DNA of 64,000 bases, from positions 2,108,001 through 2,172,000 of the forward strand of contig NZ_LT629799.1 of assembly GCF_900105785.1 (NCBI RefSeq), in the 5' to 3' direction. The translations under genes were made by a program, and so were the position numbers. A model generated the notes under the pieces. It searched no databases, was not told where the DNA came from, and saw only the letters and a program-made list of their open reading frames with translations. Shown piece by piece: positions 45,238 through 53,683 of this stretch (its first letter is position 1; every line of letters begins with the position of its first letter). The stretch comes from Microlunatus sagamiharensis (GTDB lineage: Bacteria > Actinomycetota > Actinomycetes > Propionibacteriales > Propionibacteriaceae).

Positions 45238-45659
45238 CGACGCGTGCCGCGGGGGCGTACGAGCTTGGTGGCGGCCCAGTCGGTGGACACGGTGGCGCTG
45301 ACGGTCTGCGCGAGCCCGGCGGTGATCGCGGCCTCGGACAGGTCGCTGGCGTCGACGTAGCCGTCACGGCCGACCTTGGGCGTCATGAGCCAGATGTGGC
45401 CGGTGTCCGCGAGGTCGGTCAGGGAGTCGACGAGCCCGTCGACCAGGTCGCCGTCCTCCTCGCGCCACCAGAGCAGCACGACGTCGACGGCCTCGACGGC
45501 CTCCTCGACCAGCTCGCCGCCGACGGCGTCCTCGACCGCGAGGCGGAGGTCCTCGTCGACGTCGTCGTCCCACCCGATCTCCTGGACGACCTGGCCAGCG
45601 GTGAGACCCAGCTTGCTGGCCACCTGGCTGTCGCCGGAGGCACCTGCCGCCGTGGTCAC
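45234..45659 (-). CDS. DUF3052 family protein
   Basis: This 141-residue acidic cytoplasmic protein (AGQVVQEIGWDDDVDEDLR; HIWLMTPKVGRDGYVD) matches the actinobacterial DUF3052 family of unknown function. GTG start with GAGGAGAG upstream. It is translationally coupled to ahpE and divergent from aceE, an arrangement conserved in mycobacteria, which hints at a link to redox or pyruvate metabolism. Confidence 0.85.
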   Translation of the reverse strand: MTTAAGASGDSQVASKLGLTAGQVVQEIGWDDDVDEDLRLAVEDAVGGELVEEAVEAVDVVLLWWREEDGDLVDGLVDSLTDLADTGHIWLMTPKVGRDGYVDASDLSEAAITAGLAQTVSATVSTDWAATKLVRPRGTRR

Positions 45660-45901
45660 GCCACTCTCCTCTCGTCCGGCCCACCGAGGTGGACCACGTC
45701 TCGTACGGACAGCTTCGCCGTCGTGGGGGTGAGCATTTCACAGCCGCGCCCCACCAGGAAGGGGACGAGCGAACCCGCGCGCGTCGCACCCGCTCATCCC
45801 GCGCGTAGGAGCTGTCGGTGAGCGGTGACAGGATGGGGGGACGCACACGAGGGCGCGCGAGGCACCACCCGCGCCGCGCCGCCCGGGAACGAGGAGCATC
45901 G

Positions 45902-48706
45902 ATGGCGAGCCAGACCGGCCAGACCAGCACGACCGGCGCGATCACCGGCGGCGGCCCCCGGCCGACCCTGACGGCGGAGGGCCTGGTCAACCAGGTCCCC
46001 GACATCGACCCCGAGGAGACGCAGGACTGGCTGGAGTCGCTCGACGACCTCCTCGACGAGAAGGGCAAGCACCGCGCCCGCTTCGTCATGCTGCAGCTGC
46101 TGGCCCGGGCGCGTGAGCGCCAGGTCGGCCTGCCGGCCCTTCGCAGCAGCGACTACGTCAACACGATCCCGCCGGAGGCGGAGCCCTGGTTCCCCGGCGA
46201 GGAGCACATCGAGCGCCGGCTGCGGGCGTACCTGCGCTGGAACGCCGCGATCATGGTCAGCAAGGCCAACCGCAAGGGCCTCGAGGTCGGCGGCCACATC
46301 GCGACCTACCAGAGCGCTGCGAGCCTCTACGAGGTCGGCTTCAACCACTTCTTCCGCGGCAAGGACCACCCCGGCGGCGGCGACCACATCTTCATCCAGG
46401 GCCACGCCTCCCCCGGCATCTACGCCCGCGCCTTCCTCGAGGGCCGGCTGAGCGCCGACCAGCTCGACGGCTTCCGCCAGGAGGTCTCGCGCGGGCCGGG
46501 CCGCGGCCTGTCGTCCTACCCGCACCCTCGCCTGATGCCGGAGTTCTGGGAGTTCCCGACGGTCTCCATGGGCCTCACGGGCATCAACTCGATCTACCAG
46601 GCGCGGTTCAACCGCTACATGGCCAACCGCGGGATCAAGGACACCTCCGACCAGCACGTCTGGGCGTTCATGGGCGACGGCGAGATGGGCGAGCCCGAGT
46701 CGCTCGGCGCCATCCGCGTCGCCGCACGCGAGGGCCTGGACAACCTGACCTACGTCATCAACTGCAACCTGCAGCAGCTCGACGGGCCGGTGACCGGCAA
46801 CGGCAAGGTCGTGCAGGAGCTCGAGTCCTACTTCCTCGGCGCCGGCTGGCACGTGATCAAGGTCCTCTGGGGCCGTGACTGGGACCCGCTGCTGGCCGCC
46901 GACGCGTCCGGCGCGCTGGTCAACAAGATGAACACGACCCCGGACGGGCAGTACCAGACCTACCTGGTCGAGGACGGCGCCTACATCCGCCAGAACTTCT
47001 TCGGCGGCGACCCGCGGCTGTCCAAGATGGTCGCGGGCTTCAGCGACGAGCAGATCAAGCGGCTCTCGCGCGGCGGCCACGACTACCGCAAGGTGTACGC
47101 GGCGTTCAAGGCGGCCTCCGAGCACGTCGGGCAGCCGACCGTGATCCTCGCGCAGACCGTCAAGGGCTGGACGATCGACGCCCTCGAGGGCAAGAACGCC
47201 ACCCACCAGATGAAGAAGCTGACGACGAAGGACCTCAAGGCCTTCCGCGACCGGCTCTACCTCGACATCCCCGACAGCCAGCTCGAGGACCCGTACAACC
47301 CGCCCTACTACCACCCGGGGCAGGACAACGAGGAGATCCAGTACCTGCAGGAGCGTCGTCGCGCGCTCGGCGGCTACATCCCCGAGCGCCGGGTCAACCC
47401 GACGATCGTCAAGCTCCCCGGCGACGAGATCTACGCGCCGCTGATGGAGCCGGCGGGCGGGGCCAAGGTCGCCACCACGCAGGCCTTCGTCCGGCTGCTG
47501 CGCGACCTCATGCGCGACAAGGAGATCGGCCAGCGCCTGGTGCCGATCGCGCCGGACGAGTTCCGCACGTTCGGCATGGACTCGATGTTCCCGACGGCCA
47601 AGCTCTACAACCCGCACGGGCAGACGTACGAGTCGGTCGACCGCAAGCTGCTGCTCTCCTACAAGGAGGCCAAGAACGGGCAGCTGCTCCACGAGGGCAT
47701 CAGCGAGGCCGGCGCCATGGGCTCGGCGATCGCGGCCGGGTCGGCGTACTCGATGCACGGCGAGCCGATGATCCCGATGTACATCTTCTACTCGATGTTC
47801 GGGTTCCAGCGGACCGGTGACTCGATCTGGGCGATGGCCGACCAGATGTCGCGCGGCTTCCTCATCGGGGCCACCGCGGGCCGCACCACGCTCACCGGCG
47901 AGGGCCTGCAGCACGCCGACGGGCACTCCCCGCTGCTCGCGAGCACCAACCCGGCGGTCGTGCACTACGACCCCGCGTTCGCCTTCGAGATCGGGCACAT
48001 CGTCAAGGACGGCCTGCGCCGGATGTACGGCCATGAGGACCCGGAGCACCCGGACGGCGAGAACCTCATCTACTACCTCACCGTCTACAACGAGCCGGTC
48101 GAGCAGCCGGGCGCGCCGGAGGGGCTCGACGTCGACGCCCTGCTGCGCGGGCTCTACCGCTTCAAGACCGCGCCGATCGACCCGCAGGGCAAGCCGCGCG
48201 CGCAGCTGCTGGCCTCCGGCGTCGCGATGGCCGCGGCGCTGCGGGCGCAGACGATGCTCGCCGACGAGTGGGGTGTGGCCGCCGACGTGTGGTCGGTGAC
48301 CTCGTGGAACGAGCTGCGCCGTGACGCCGTGGAGACGGCGACGTGGAACCTCAACCACCCGGGCGAGGACCAGCGCTACCCGCACGTGACCCAGGTGCTG
48401 CACGGCGCCGAGGGCTCCGTCGTGGCGGTGAGCGACTACATGCGCGCTGTCCAGGACCAGATCGCGCCGTACGTCTACCAGCCGTGGACGTCGCTGGGCA
48501 CCGACGGCTTCGGGTTCGCCGACACGCGTGCGGCCGCCCGGCGCTTCTTCGAGGTGGACGCCGAGTCGATCGTCGTCGCGACGCTGGAGAGCTTGGGCCG
48601 CGAGGGCCAGTACGACCGCGCTGCGGCCAAGCAGGCGTACGACAAGTACCAGGTCGGCGACCCCACCGCCGTCGCCGGTGTGGCGCAGGAGGGTGCGGGC
48701 GCGTAG
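45902..48706 (+). CDS. aceE: Pyruvate dehydrogenase E1 component, homodimeric type
   Basis: This 934-residue thiamine diphosphate enzyme decarboxylates pyruvate and passes acetyl to lipoyl E2. The ThDP motif [14 protein letters not shown] ... [10 protein letters not shown] is present, along with TVKGWTI and the C-terminal transketolase-like domain. GAGGAG lies five bases before the ATG at 45902. No E2 or E3 genes follow here, as is usual in actinobacteria. The divergent 242-base gap to DUF3052 carries the promoter. Confidence 0.95.
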   Translation: MASQTGQTSTTGAITGGGPRPTLTAEGLVNQVPDIDPEETQDWLESLDDLLDEKGKHRARFVMLQLLARARERQVGLPALRSSDYVNTIPPEAEPWFPGEEHIERRLRAYLRWNAAIMVSKANRKGLEVGGHIATYQSAASLYEVGFNHFFRGKDHPGGGDHIFIQGHASPGIYARAFLEGRLSADQLDGFRQEVSRGPGRGLSSYPHPRLMPEFWEFPTVSMGLTGINSIYQARFNRYMANRGIKDTSDQHVWAFMGDGEMGEPESLGAIRVAAREGLDNLTYVINCNLQQLDGPVTGNGKVVQELESYFLGAGWHVIKVLWGRDWDPLLAADASGALVNKMNTTPDGQYQTYLVEDGAYIRQNFFGGDPRLSKMVAGFSDEQIKRLSRGGHDYRKVYAAFKAASEHVGQPTVILAQTVKGWTIDALEGKNATHQMKKLTTKDLKAFRDRLYLDIPDSQLEDPYNPPYYHPGQDNEEIQYLQERRRALGGYIPERRVNPTIVKLPGDEIYAPLMEPAGGAKVATTQAFVRLLRDLMRDKEIGQRLVPIAPDEFRTFGMDSMFPTAKLYNPHGQTYESVDRKLLLSYKEAKNGQLLHEGISEAGAMGSAIAAGSAYSMHGEPMIPMYIFYSMFGFQRTGDSIWAMADQMSRGFLIGATAGRTTLTGEGLQHADGHSPLLASTNPAVVHYDPAFAFEIGHIVKDGLRRMYGHEDPEHPDGENLIYYLTVYNEPVEQPGAPEGLDVDALLRGLYRFKTAPIDPQGKPRAQLLASGVAMAAALRAQTMLADEWGVAADVWSVTSWNELRRDAVETATWNLNHPGEDQRYPHVTQVLHGAEGSVVAVSDYMRAVQDQIAPYVYQPWTSLGTDGFGFADTRAAARRFFEVDAESIVVATLESLGREGQYDRAAAKQAYDKYQVGDPTAVAGVAQEGAGA

Positions 48707-48717
48707 CGCTCAGCGCT

Positions 48718-48872
48718 CCCTGAGCTGCCGAAGGGCTACGGGGTGGTCGGCGTCCTGCCGATCGCCTCGTGGCCCTTCTGCGTTGCCGGGGTCGAGAACG
48801 CCGACCTCTGACGAGGCCCTTCGACAGGCTCAGGGAGCATCCGAGCTGACGCTCCCTGAGCTCGTCGAAGGG
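48718..48872. repeat. Three REP-like elements after aceE
   Basis: CCCTGAGCTGCCGAAGGG at 48718-48735, CCCTTCGACAGGCTCAGGG at 48817-48835 and CCCTGAGCTCGTCGAAGGG at 48854-48872. The last two are inverted and may form the aceE terminator. The 294-base gap otherwise holds nothing clear. Confidence 0.75.
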
Positions 48873-49000
48873 CCACGAAGTGGTTGGCGTTCTGGGGCTG
48901 CGCCGATCGGGGTGGGGCCGGGGTCCGTCCTTGAGGTCTGCTTCAGGTGGAGCAGGCACTCTCGAACCATGACGCTCTCCACGCCCCTCGGGAACCGCTC

Positions 49001-49300
49001 GTGAACGCCGTGTCCGGCTTCGGCCTCGTGGACCTGATCGCCCTCGTGCTCGTCGTGTCCTCCGTTGCCGGGGCGCTGGCGTCGCGGCGCGGGATCCTCG
49101 GGGCGTTGTTCTCCGGGGTCGGGACCGCGATCTTCTGCTGGCTCGCCTGCCTCGCGCTAGTGGCCTGGGCGCCGGGCGCCGTCGGTCAGGCCGCGTCGTC
49201 GAGCGCGCTGCTCCAGCTGGTCCCTGTGCCCGGTCCGGCCCTGCAGCAGGCCCGTGAGCTCGGGAACTGGTTCGCCGGTCAGCTCGACGCGCGCGCCTGA
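49001..49300 (+). CDS. Small membrane protein, CvpA-like
   Basis: This 99-residue protein has two or three hydrophobic segments; its first helix (VDLIALVLVVSSVAGALASRRG) resembles the start of CvpA-family proteins. I chose GTG 49001, with GGGAA nearby; a GTG at 48947 is possible. It stops next to the convergent DUF1990 gene. Confidence 0.55.
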   Translation: MNAVSGFGLVDLIALVLVVSSVAGALASRRGILGALFSGVGTAIFCWLACLALVAWAPGAVGQAASSSALLQLVPVPGPALQQARELGNWFAGQLDARA

Positions 49301-49301
49301 C

Positions 49302-49823
49302 CTAGTCGAAGCGGCGGACCAGCGCCCGTCGGTAGCGCCGCCGGACCACGCGCTGGACCACGAGCAGGACCGGGAAGGCGAGCGCCCACGGGCTCGGCGC
49401 CGGCCGGGTCAGCGAGCGCAGGGTCAGCCGCACGGTGCCGGACGGGTCGCGGGACACGACGAACGCCTCCTCGCCCGACACCGGATGGCCGGCCAGCGTC
49501 CCGTACGCGAAGCCGACGCGGTCCGGCTCGCGGCAGACGGCGACGACGCGCACGGGCTCGACGACCCAGACCGGGCCGAGGGGGAAGGTCACGCGGCACT
49601 CGTCGCCCTCCGCGACGGGGCCGGCCGGCTCGACGACGAACCCGCTCGCGGTCTTCACGCCCCAGCGCAGCACCCGGTTGACGGCGTCGTCCCAGGCGGC
49701 CGGCCCGTGCCCGACGACGACCGTGGACTCGTGCCGCAGGAGACCGGGCGGTCGAGCGGTCCAGGTGGCCGAGGCCGGTTCGGTGGCGCCCACGCAGGCG
49801 TAGGTCAGGGACCGGGGCGCCAC
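49302..49823 (-). CDS. DUF1990 family protein
   Basis: This 173-residue protein matches DUF1990: TYACVGATEPA, GFVVEPAGPVAEGDECRVTFPLG and GTLAGHPVSGEEAFVV. Function unknown; the fold is predicted START-like. The GTG at 49823 has GAGG eight bases upstream and lies 10 bases after the methyltransferase stop, so they form one unit. A longer frame overlaps the methyltransferase and is not family-like. Confidence 0.82.
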   Translation of the reverse strand: MAPRSLTYACVGATEPASATWTARPPGLLRHESTVVVGHGPAAWDDAVNRVLRWGVKTASGFVVEPAGPVAEGDECRVTFPLGPVWVVEPVRVVAVCREPDRVGFAYGTLAGHPVSGEEAFVVSRDPSGTVRLTLRSLTRPAPSPWALAFPVLLVVQRVVRRRYRRALVRRFD

Positions 49824-49833
49824 CGACGGAGCC

Positions 49834-50502
49834 TCAGCCGACGGTGCGACGGGCGACCACCGCGTACAGGGGGTCGCCGCGGTAGCCGCGCTCCGGTGTG
49901 CGGAGCGAGACCTCCGGCTCGTCGAACCCCCCGGCGAGGCGCACGTACGCCGCGGCGATCGCGCATCGGGTGGGCTCATCGGCGTACAACCAGCCGGCGA
50001 CCGCCTTGGAGGGGAAGAGCCGGTTGGAGAAGGTGAGCACGACCGGGGCGCCCGGGCGCAGGACCCGGGCGGCCTCGCGCAGGACCTGCACGGGCCGCAC
50101 GAGGTAGTCGACCGAGACGCAGCACAGCACCGCGTCGAAGGAGGCGTCGGCGAAGGGCAGCACCGGGTCGGCGTTGAGGTCCTGCACGACCCGCTCGGTG
50201 GCCATCGGGTTGGCGCGCAGCTCGCTGGCGTTCATCCCGAGGACGACGAGCTCGGCGGGCGCCGTGCGCAGGTGCGAGACCCAGGACGACATCAGGTCGA
50301 GCACACGACGTGGCTCGCCGGCCGACCCGTCGACGCCGAGCTCGGCGTACAGGTCGGAGACGGCCGCGATGGCCCCGTCGTCGATGTGGGTGACCAGCCG
50401 TGCGGGTGCGTAGAAGGTCGCGTCCGGGCGCTCGTCCTCGCGGGCGAAGAAGCCGGGCGGGAAGGCGTCCTCGCCGGCCGCGCCCGCGTCGGGGGTGTTC
50501 AC
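49834..50502 (-). CDS. SAM-dependent methyltransferase
   Basis: This 222-residue class I methyltransferase has a recognisable though atypical SAM site (RRVLDLMSSWVSHL), motif II-like LPFADASFDAVLCCVSVDYL and post-motif VLREAARVLRPG. It may methylate a small molecule. Its GTG overlaps the inositol-phosphatase stop by four bases (GTGA). Confidence 0.82.
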   Translation of the reverse strand: MNTPDAGAAGEDAFPPGFFAREDERPDATFYAPARLVTHIDDGAIAAVSDLYAELGVDGSAGEPRRVLDLMSSWVSHLRTAPAELVVLGMNASELRANPMATERVVQDLNADPVLPFADASFDAVLCCVSVDYLVRPVQVLREAARVLRPGAPVVLTFSNRLFPSKAVAGWLYADEPTRCAIAAAYVRLAGGFDEPEVSLRTPERGYRGDPLYAVVARRTVG

Positions 50503-51275
50503 GCGGCGGCCGCGGCCGCCTCGGTCAGGGCCGTGCGCGTCTCGGCCACGGCCTGCCGGTTGCCGGCGACGAGCCAGCGCTGCTCACCGAGGAGGACCTC
50601 CTCGGCCACGCCGCCGGCGCCGATCACCAGCGCGGCGCCCGGGTACCAGTCCCACGGGTGCAGGTTCGCCTGGAGGAAGACGCCGATGCGGCCCGTGGCC
50701 ACGCCGGCGAGGTCGACGGAGGCCGAGCCGAACATCCGCGTCGTCGCCGCGGTGGTCGTCGCGGCGTTCCAGGAGGCGGCCTTGGCGCGGTCGCGCAGGT
50801 GCGAGGCGTTGGAGTAGGTCGCGACCGAGACCTCGGCCAGCGGCCGGTCGGCCAGGGCCGGGAGCTCGCGGCCGTTCAGCGTCGTCGGGCGCCCGCGCCC
50901 GCCGACCCAGAGCTCGTCGCGCGCCGGGTAGTAGACGGCGCCGAGCAGCGGGCCCTCGCCGTCGACGAGCCCGACGGCCGAGCACCAGTACGGGATGCCG
51001 GAGAGGAAGTTGTAGGTGCCGTCGACCGGGTCGACGTACCAGGTGCGGCCGCTGCCCTCGTCGTTGCTGCGGGCGCCCTCCTCGCCGACGAGGCCGTCGT
51101 CGGGGCGCTCCGCGTTCAGCCGACCGACCACCAGCGACTCGGCGGCGTGGTCGGCCGCCGACACGACGTCGGAGATCGACGTCTTGTAGTGGGTCTCGAG
51201 CCCCGCGTCGAGCATCCGGGAGGCCAGGCCGCCCGCCTCACGTACGAGATCGGCCGCCAGCGCGTCGTCGTCCAC
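50499..51275 (-). CDS. Inositol monophosphatase family phosphatase (IMPase/HisN-like)
   Basis: This 258-residue Mg-dependent phosphatase has the metal-site motifs GEEG, WYVDPVDGTYNFLSG and, in the C-terminal half, HPWDWYPGAAL. Substrates could be inositol-1-phosphate or histidinol phosphate, which this family does not separate easily. The GTG at 51275 has TAGGGT seven bases upstream and no ribosome site, suggesting leaderless translation. It is first of a three-gene operon with the methyltransferase and DUF1990 genes. Confidence 0.88.
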   Translation of the reverse strand: MDDDALAADLVREAGGLASRMLDAGLETHYKTSISDVVSAADHAAESLVVGRLNAERPDDGLVGEEGARSNDEGSGRTWYVDPVDGTYNFLSGIPYWCSAVGLVDGEGPLLGAVYYPARDELWVGGRGRPTTLNGRELPALADRPLAEVSVATYSNASHLRDRAKAASWNAATTTAATTRMFGSASVDLAGVATGRIGVFLQANLHPWDWYPGAALVIGAGGVAEEVLLGEQRWLVAGNRQAVAETRTALTEAAAAAA

Positions 51276-51282
51276 GGGCTCG

Positions 51283-51288
51283 ACCCTA
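51283..51288 (-). promoter_or_regulatory. Candidate -10 element of leaderless IMPase transcript
   Basis: TAGGGT on the minus strand lies seven bases before GTG 51275, with no ribosome site between. Confidence 0.5.
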
Positions 51289-51349
51289 TGCCGTGGCGGC
51301 TCGGGGGCCGGGAGGACGCGAGACGGACCGGCGCTGGTCGAGCCCAGAC

Positions 51350-52384
51350 TCAGCCCTTGTCGGCCCAGGCCAGCAGCCGGTCGACGTCCCAGGTGTTGAC
51401 GATGCGGTCGGGGTCGAGCCCCAGCGCCTCGGCCCGCTCGCAGCCGTACGCGAGGAACTCCAGCTGCCCGGGCGCGTGCGCGTCGGTGTCGATGCTGAAC
51501 AGGCAGCCCGCGTCGATCGCCTGCTGCAGCAGCCTCGTCGGCGGGTCGCGGCGCTCGGGGCGGGAGTTGATCTCGACCGCGACGTCGAAGGTCCGGCAGG
51601 CCTCGAAGACGACCTCGGCGTCGAAGACCGACTGCGGCCGGGTCCCGCGCGAGCCCTCGATGAGCCGGCCGGTGCAGTGGCCGAGGACGTTGGTGCGCTT
51701 GTTGGCGATCGCGCCGACCATGCGGTGCGTCATCGTCTCGGAGTCCGAGCGCAGCTTGGAGTGCACGCTCGCGACGACGACGTCGAGGCGGGCGAGCATC
51801 GCGTCGGTCTGGTCGAGCCCGCCGTCCTCGAGGATGTCGACCTCGATGCCCTGCAGGACCCGGAACGGCGCCAGCTCCTGGCCCAGCCGCGCGGTGAGGG
51901 CCATCTGCTCCTCCAGCCGCTCGGGGCTGAGCCCGTGCGCGACGGTCAGGCGCGGCGAGTGGTCGGTGATCACGCAGTACTCGTGGCCGAGCGCGCGGGC
52001 GGTCGCCATCATCTCCTCGACCGGGCTGCCGCCGTCGCTCCAGGTGGAGTGGGTGTGCAGGTCGCCGCGGATCTTCGACCGCAAGCCCGCGCCGCCCCCG
52101 GCGAGCGGCTCGCGGTCGTCGCGCAGCTGCTGGAGGTAGTCCGGGACCCGTCCGGCCATGGCCTGCGTGATGACGGTCGCCGTCTTGGGTCCGACCCCGG
52201 ACGCCTTGGCCCAGGAGCCCTCCACCTGACGCTTCGCCCGCTCCTCCGCCGGCATCGCCTCGACCGCGTCGGCCGCGCCGCGGTAGGCGCGTACGCGGTA
52301 GGTGTCGGCCCGGGTGCGCTCCAGCAGGAAGCCGATCTCGCGCAGCACCGCGACCGGGTCCAGCGGCTCTCCCGCGTCGCCCAC
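51350..52384 (-). CDS. PHP-domain phosphoesterase with PolX-type helical N-terminus
   Basis: This 344-residue protein has an N-terminal helix-hairpin-helix segment (about 8-85, GVGPKTATVI) like that of family X polymerases, and a C-terminal PHP domain (about 110-340) with metal motifs DLHTHSTWSDG, ITDHSP, GIEVDI, ASVHS and DTDAH. No polymerase palm is present, so it is probably a phosphoesterase rather than a DNA polymerase. The GTG at 52384 has GGAGGAGG upstream. It is divergent from the PucR gene. Confidence 0.85.
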   Translation of the reverse strand: MGDAGEPLDPVAVLREIGFLLERTRADTYRVRAYRGAADAVEAMPAEERAKRQVEGSWAKASGVGPKTATVITQAMAGRVPDYLQQLRDDREPLAGGGAGLRSKIRGDLHTHSTWSDGGSPVEEMMATARALGHEYCVITDHSPRLTVAHGLSPERLEEQMALTARLGQELAPFRVLQGIEVDILEDGGLDQTDAMLARLDVVVASVHSKLRSDSETMTHRMVGAIANKRTNVLGHCTGRLIEGSRGTRPQSVFDAEVVFEACRTFDVAVEINSRPERRDPPTRLLQQAIDAGCLFSIDTDAHAPGQLEFLAYGCERAEALGLDPDRIVNTWDVDRLLAWADKG

Positions 52385-52423
52385 CGTCGTCCTCCTCCCG
52401 GCCGGACGCGATCGCCCGACCCC

Positions 52424-52429
52424 TACGCT
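52424..52429 (+). promoter_or_regulatory. Candidate -10 element of leaderless pucR/fasR transcript
   Basis: TACGCT lies seven bases before ATG 52437 and no ribosome site intervenes. Confidence 0.45.
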
Positions 52430-52436
52430 CGACCCT

Positions 52437-53642
52437 ATGGCGGCGAGCACCCGGGGGATCACGAAGTCCCTGCTCCCCGCCCCCAAGTCCCGCGCGGCGA
52501 TGGCCAAGCGCCTGTCCGGGGCCACCGCCGCGATGACGACCGCCACCGTCGCGGAGATGGAGGAGCGCCACCCGTGGTTCCGTGACCTCGACGCCGAGCA
52601 CCGCTCGTGGGTCGGCGTGGTCGCCCGCGCCGGCATCGACGGCTTCGTCACCTGGTTCGCCGACCCCGACCCGCAGGCGGTGACGACGACCGACATCTTC
52701 GGCGCCGCCCCGCGCGCGCTGACCCGCAAGATCACGCTGTCGCAGACCGTCGAGCTCGTCCGCACGACGATCGACGTCGTCGAGGAGCAGATCGACGAGG
52801 TCGCCCCGCGCGGCGACCGGCCGGTGCTGCACGCGGCGATCGTCGGCTACAGCCGCGAGGTGGCCTTCGCCGCCGCGGAGATCTACGCGCGCGCCGCCGA
52901 GCTGCGCGGCGCCTGGGACGCCCGGCTCGAGGCGCTCGTCGTCGACGCGGTGCTGCGCGGCGAGACCGACGAGACCGTGCTGTCCCGGGCCTCGACGCTC
53001 GGCTGGCGCTCTTCCGGTGGCGTCGTGGTCGTGGTCGGGCCGGCGCCCGAGAGCGACGCGGGTCCCGCGGTGGAGTCGGTGCGGCGTACGGCGTCGGCGG
53101 CCGGGCTCGACATGCTCGGCGCCGTGCAGGGCGACCGGCTCGTGGTCGTCCTCGGCGGGGCCGGGCTGACCGAAGACGGCGCCGGGCGGAGCGTGGTGTC
53201 GAGGTTCGTCGACTGCTTCGGCGACGGACCCGTCGTGGTCGGCCCGCCGGTGGAGCACCTGATGGACGCCGCCGCCTCGACGCGCGAGGCCTTCTCCGGC
53301 TTCCGCGCCGCGCCGGCCTGGCCCGAGGCGCCGCGCCCGGTCGACGCCTCCGACCTGCTGCCCGAGCGGGCGCTCTCCGGCGACGGGCACGCGCGTCGCG
53401 CGCTCGCCCGCGACCTCTACGACCCGCTCGTCGCCGCCGGCGGCGGGCTGCTCGACACCCTGGTGACGTTCCTCGACCAGGGGCTGCAGGTGGAGGCCGC
53501 GGCCCGCGCCCTCTTCGTGCACGCGAACACCGTCCGCTACCGCCTGCGGCGCATCCACGAGGTGACGGGCTACTCCCCCACCGACCCGCGCGACGGCTAC
53601 GCGCTGCGGCTGGCCCTGACCCTGGGCCGGCTGCGCCGCTGA
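52437..53642 (+). CDS. fasR: PucR-family regulator, FasR/Rv2242-like activator of fatty acid synthesis
   Basis: This 401-residue protein has an N-terminal domain, a GGDEF-like middle region and a C-terminal PucR helix-turn-helix (about 340-401, VEAAARALFVHANTVRYRLRRIHEVTG). In Streptomyces (FasR) and M. tuberculosis (Rv2242), this protein sits directly before fabD and activates the fab operon. Here a GH42 gene lies between, so the regulator would act over 3.5 kb of distance. The start seems leaderless. Confidence 0.86.
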   Translation: MAASTRGITKSLLPAPKSRAAMAKRLSGATAAMTTATVAEMEERHPWFRDLDAEHRSWVGVVARAGIDGFVTWFADPDPQAVTTTDIFGAAPRALTRKITLSQTVELVRTTIDVVEEQIDEVAPRGDRPVLHAAIVGYSREVAFAAAEIYARAAELRGAWDARLEALVVDAVLRGETDETVLSRASTLGWRSSGGVVVVVGPAPESDAGPAVESVRRTASAAGLDMLGAVQGDRLVVVLGGAGLTEDGAGRSVVSRFVDCFGDGPVVVGPPVEHLMDAAASTREAFSGFRAAPAWPEAPRPVDASDLLPERALSGDGHARRALARDLYDPLVAAGGGLLDTLVTFLDQGLQVEAAARALFVHANTVRYRLRRIHEVTGYSPTDPRDGYALRLALTLGRLRR

Positions 53643-53683
53643 CCGCAGGCGCCACCCGAACCACGACGAGAGAGACGCGCCCC

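Noticed and set aside
51350-52384. PHP gene as DNA polymerase X
   Set aside because: Only the helix-hairpin-helix segment and the PHP domain are present; no polymerase palm with its Asp motif is found.
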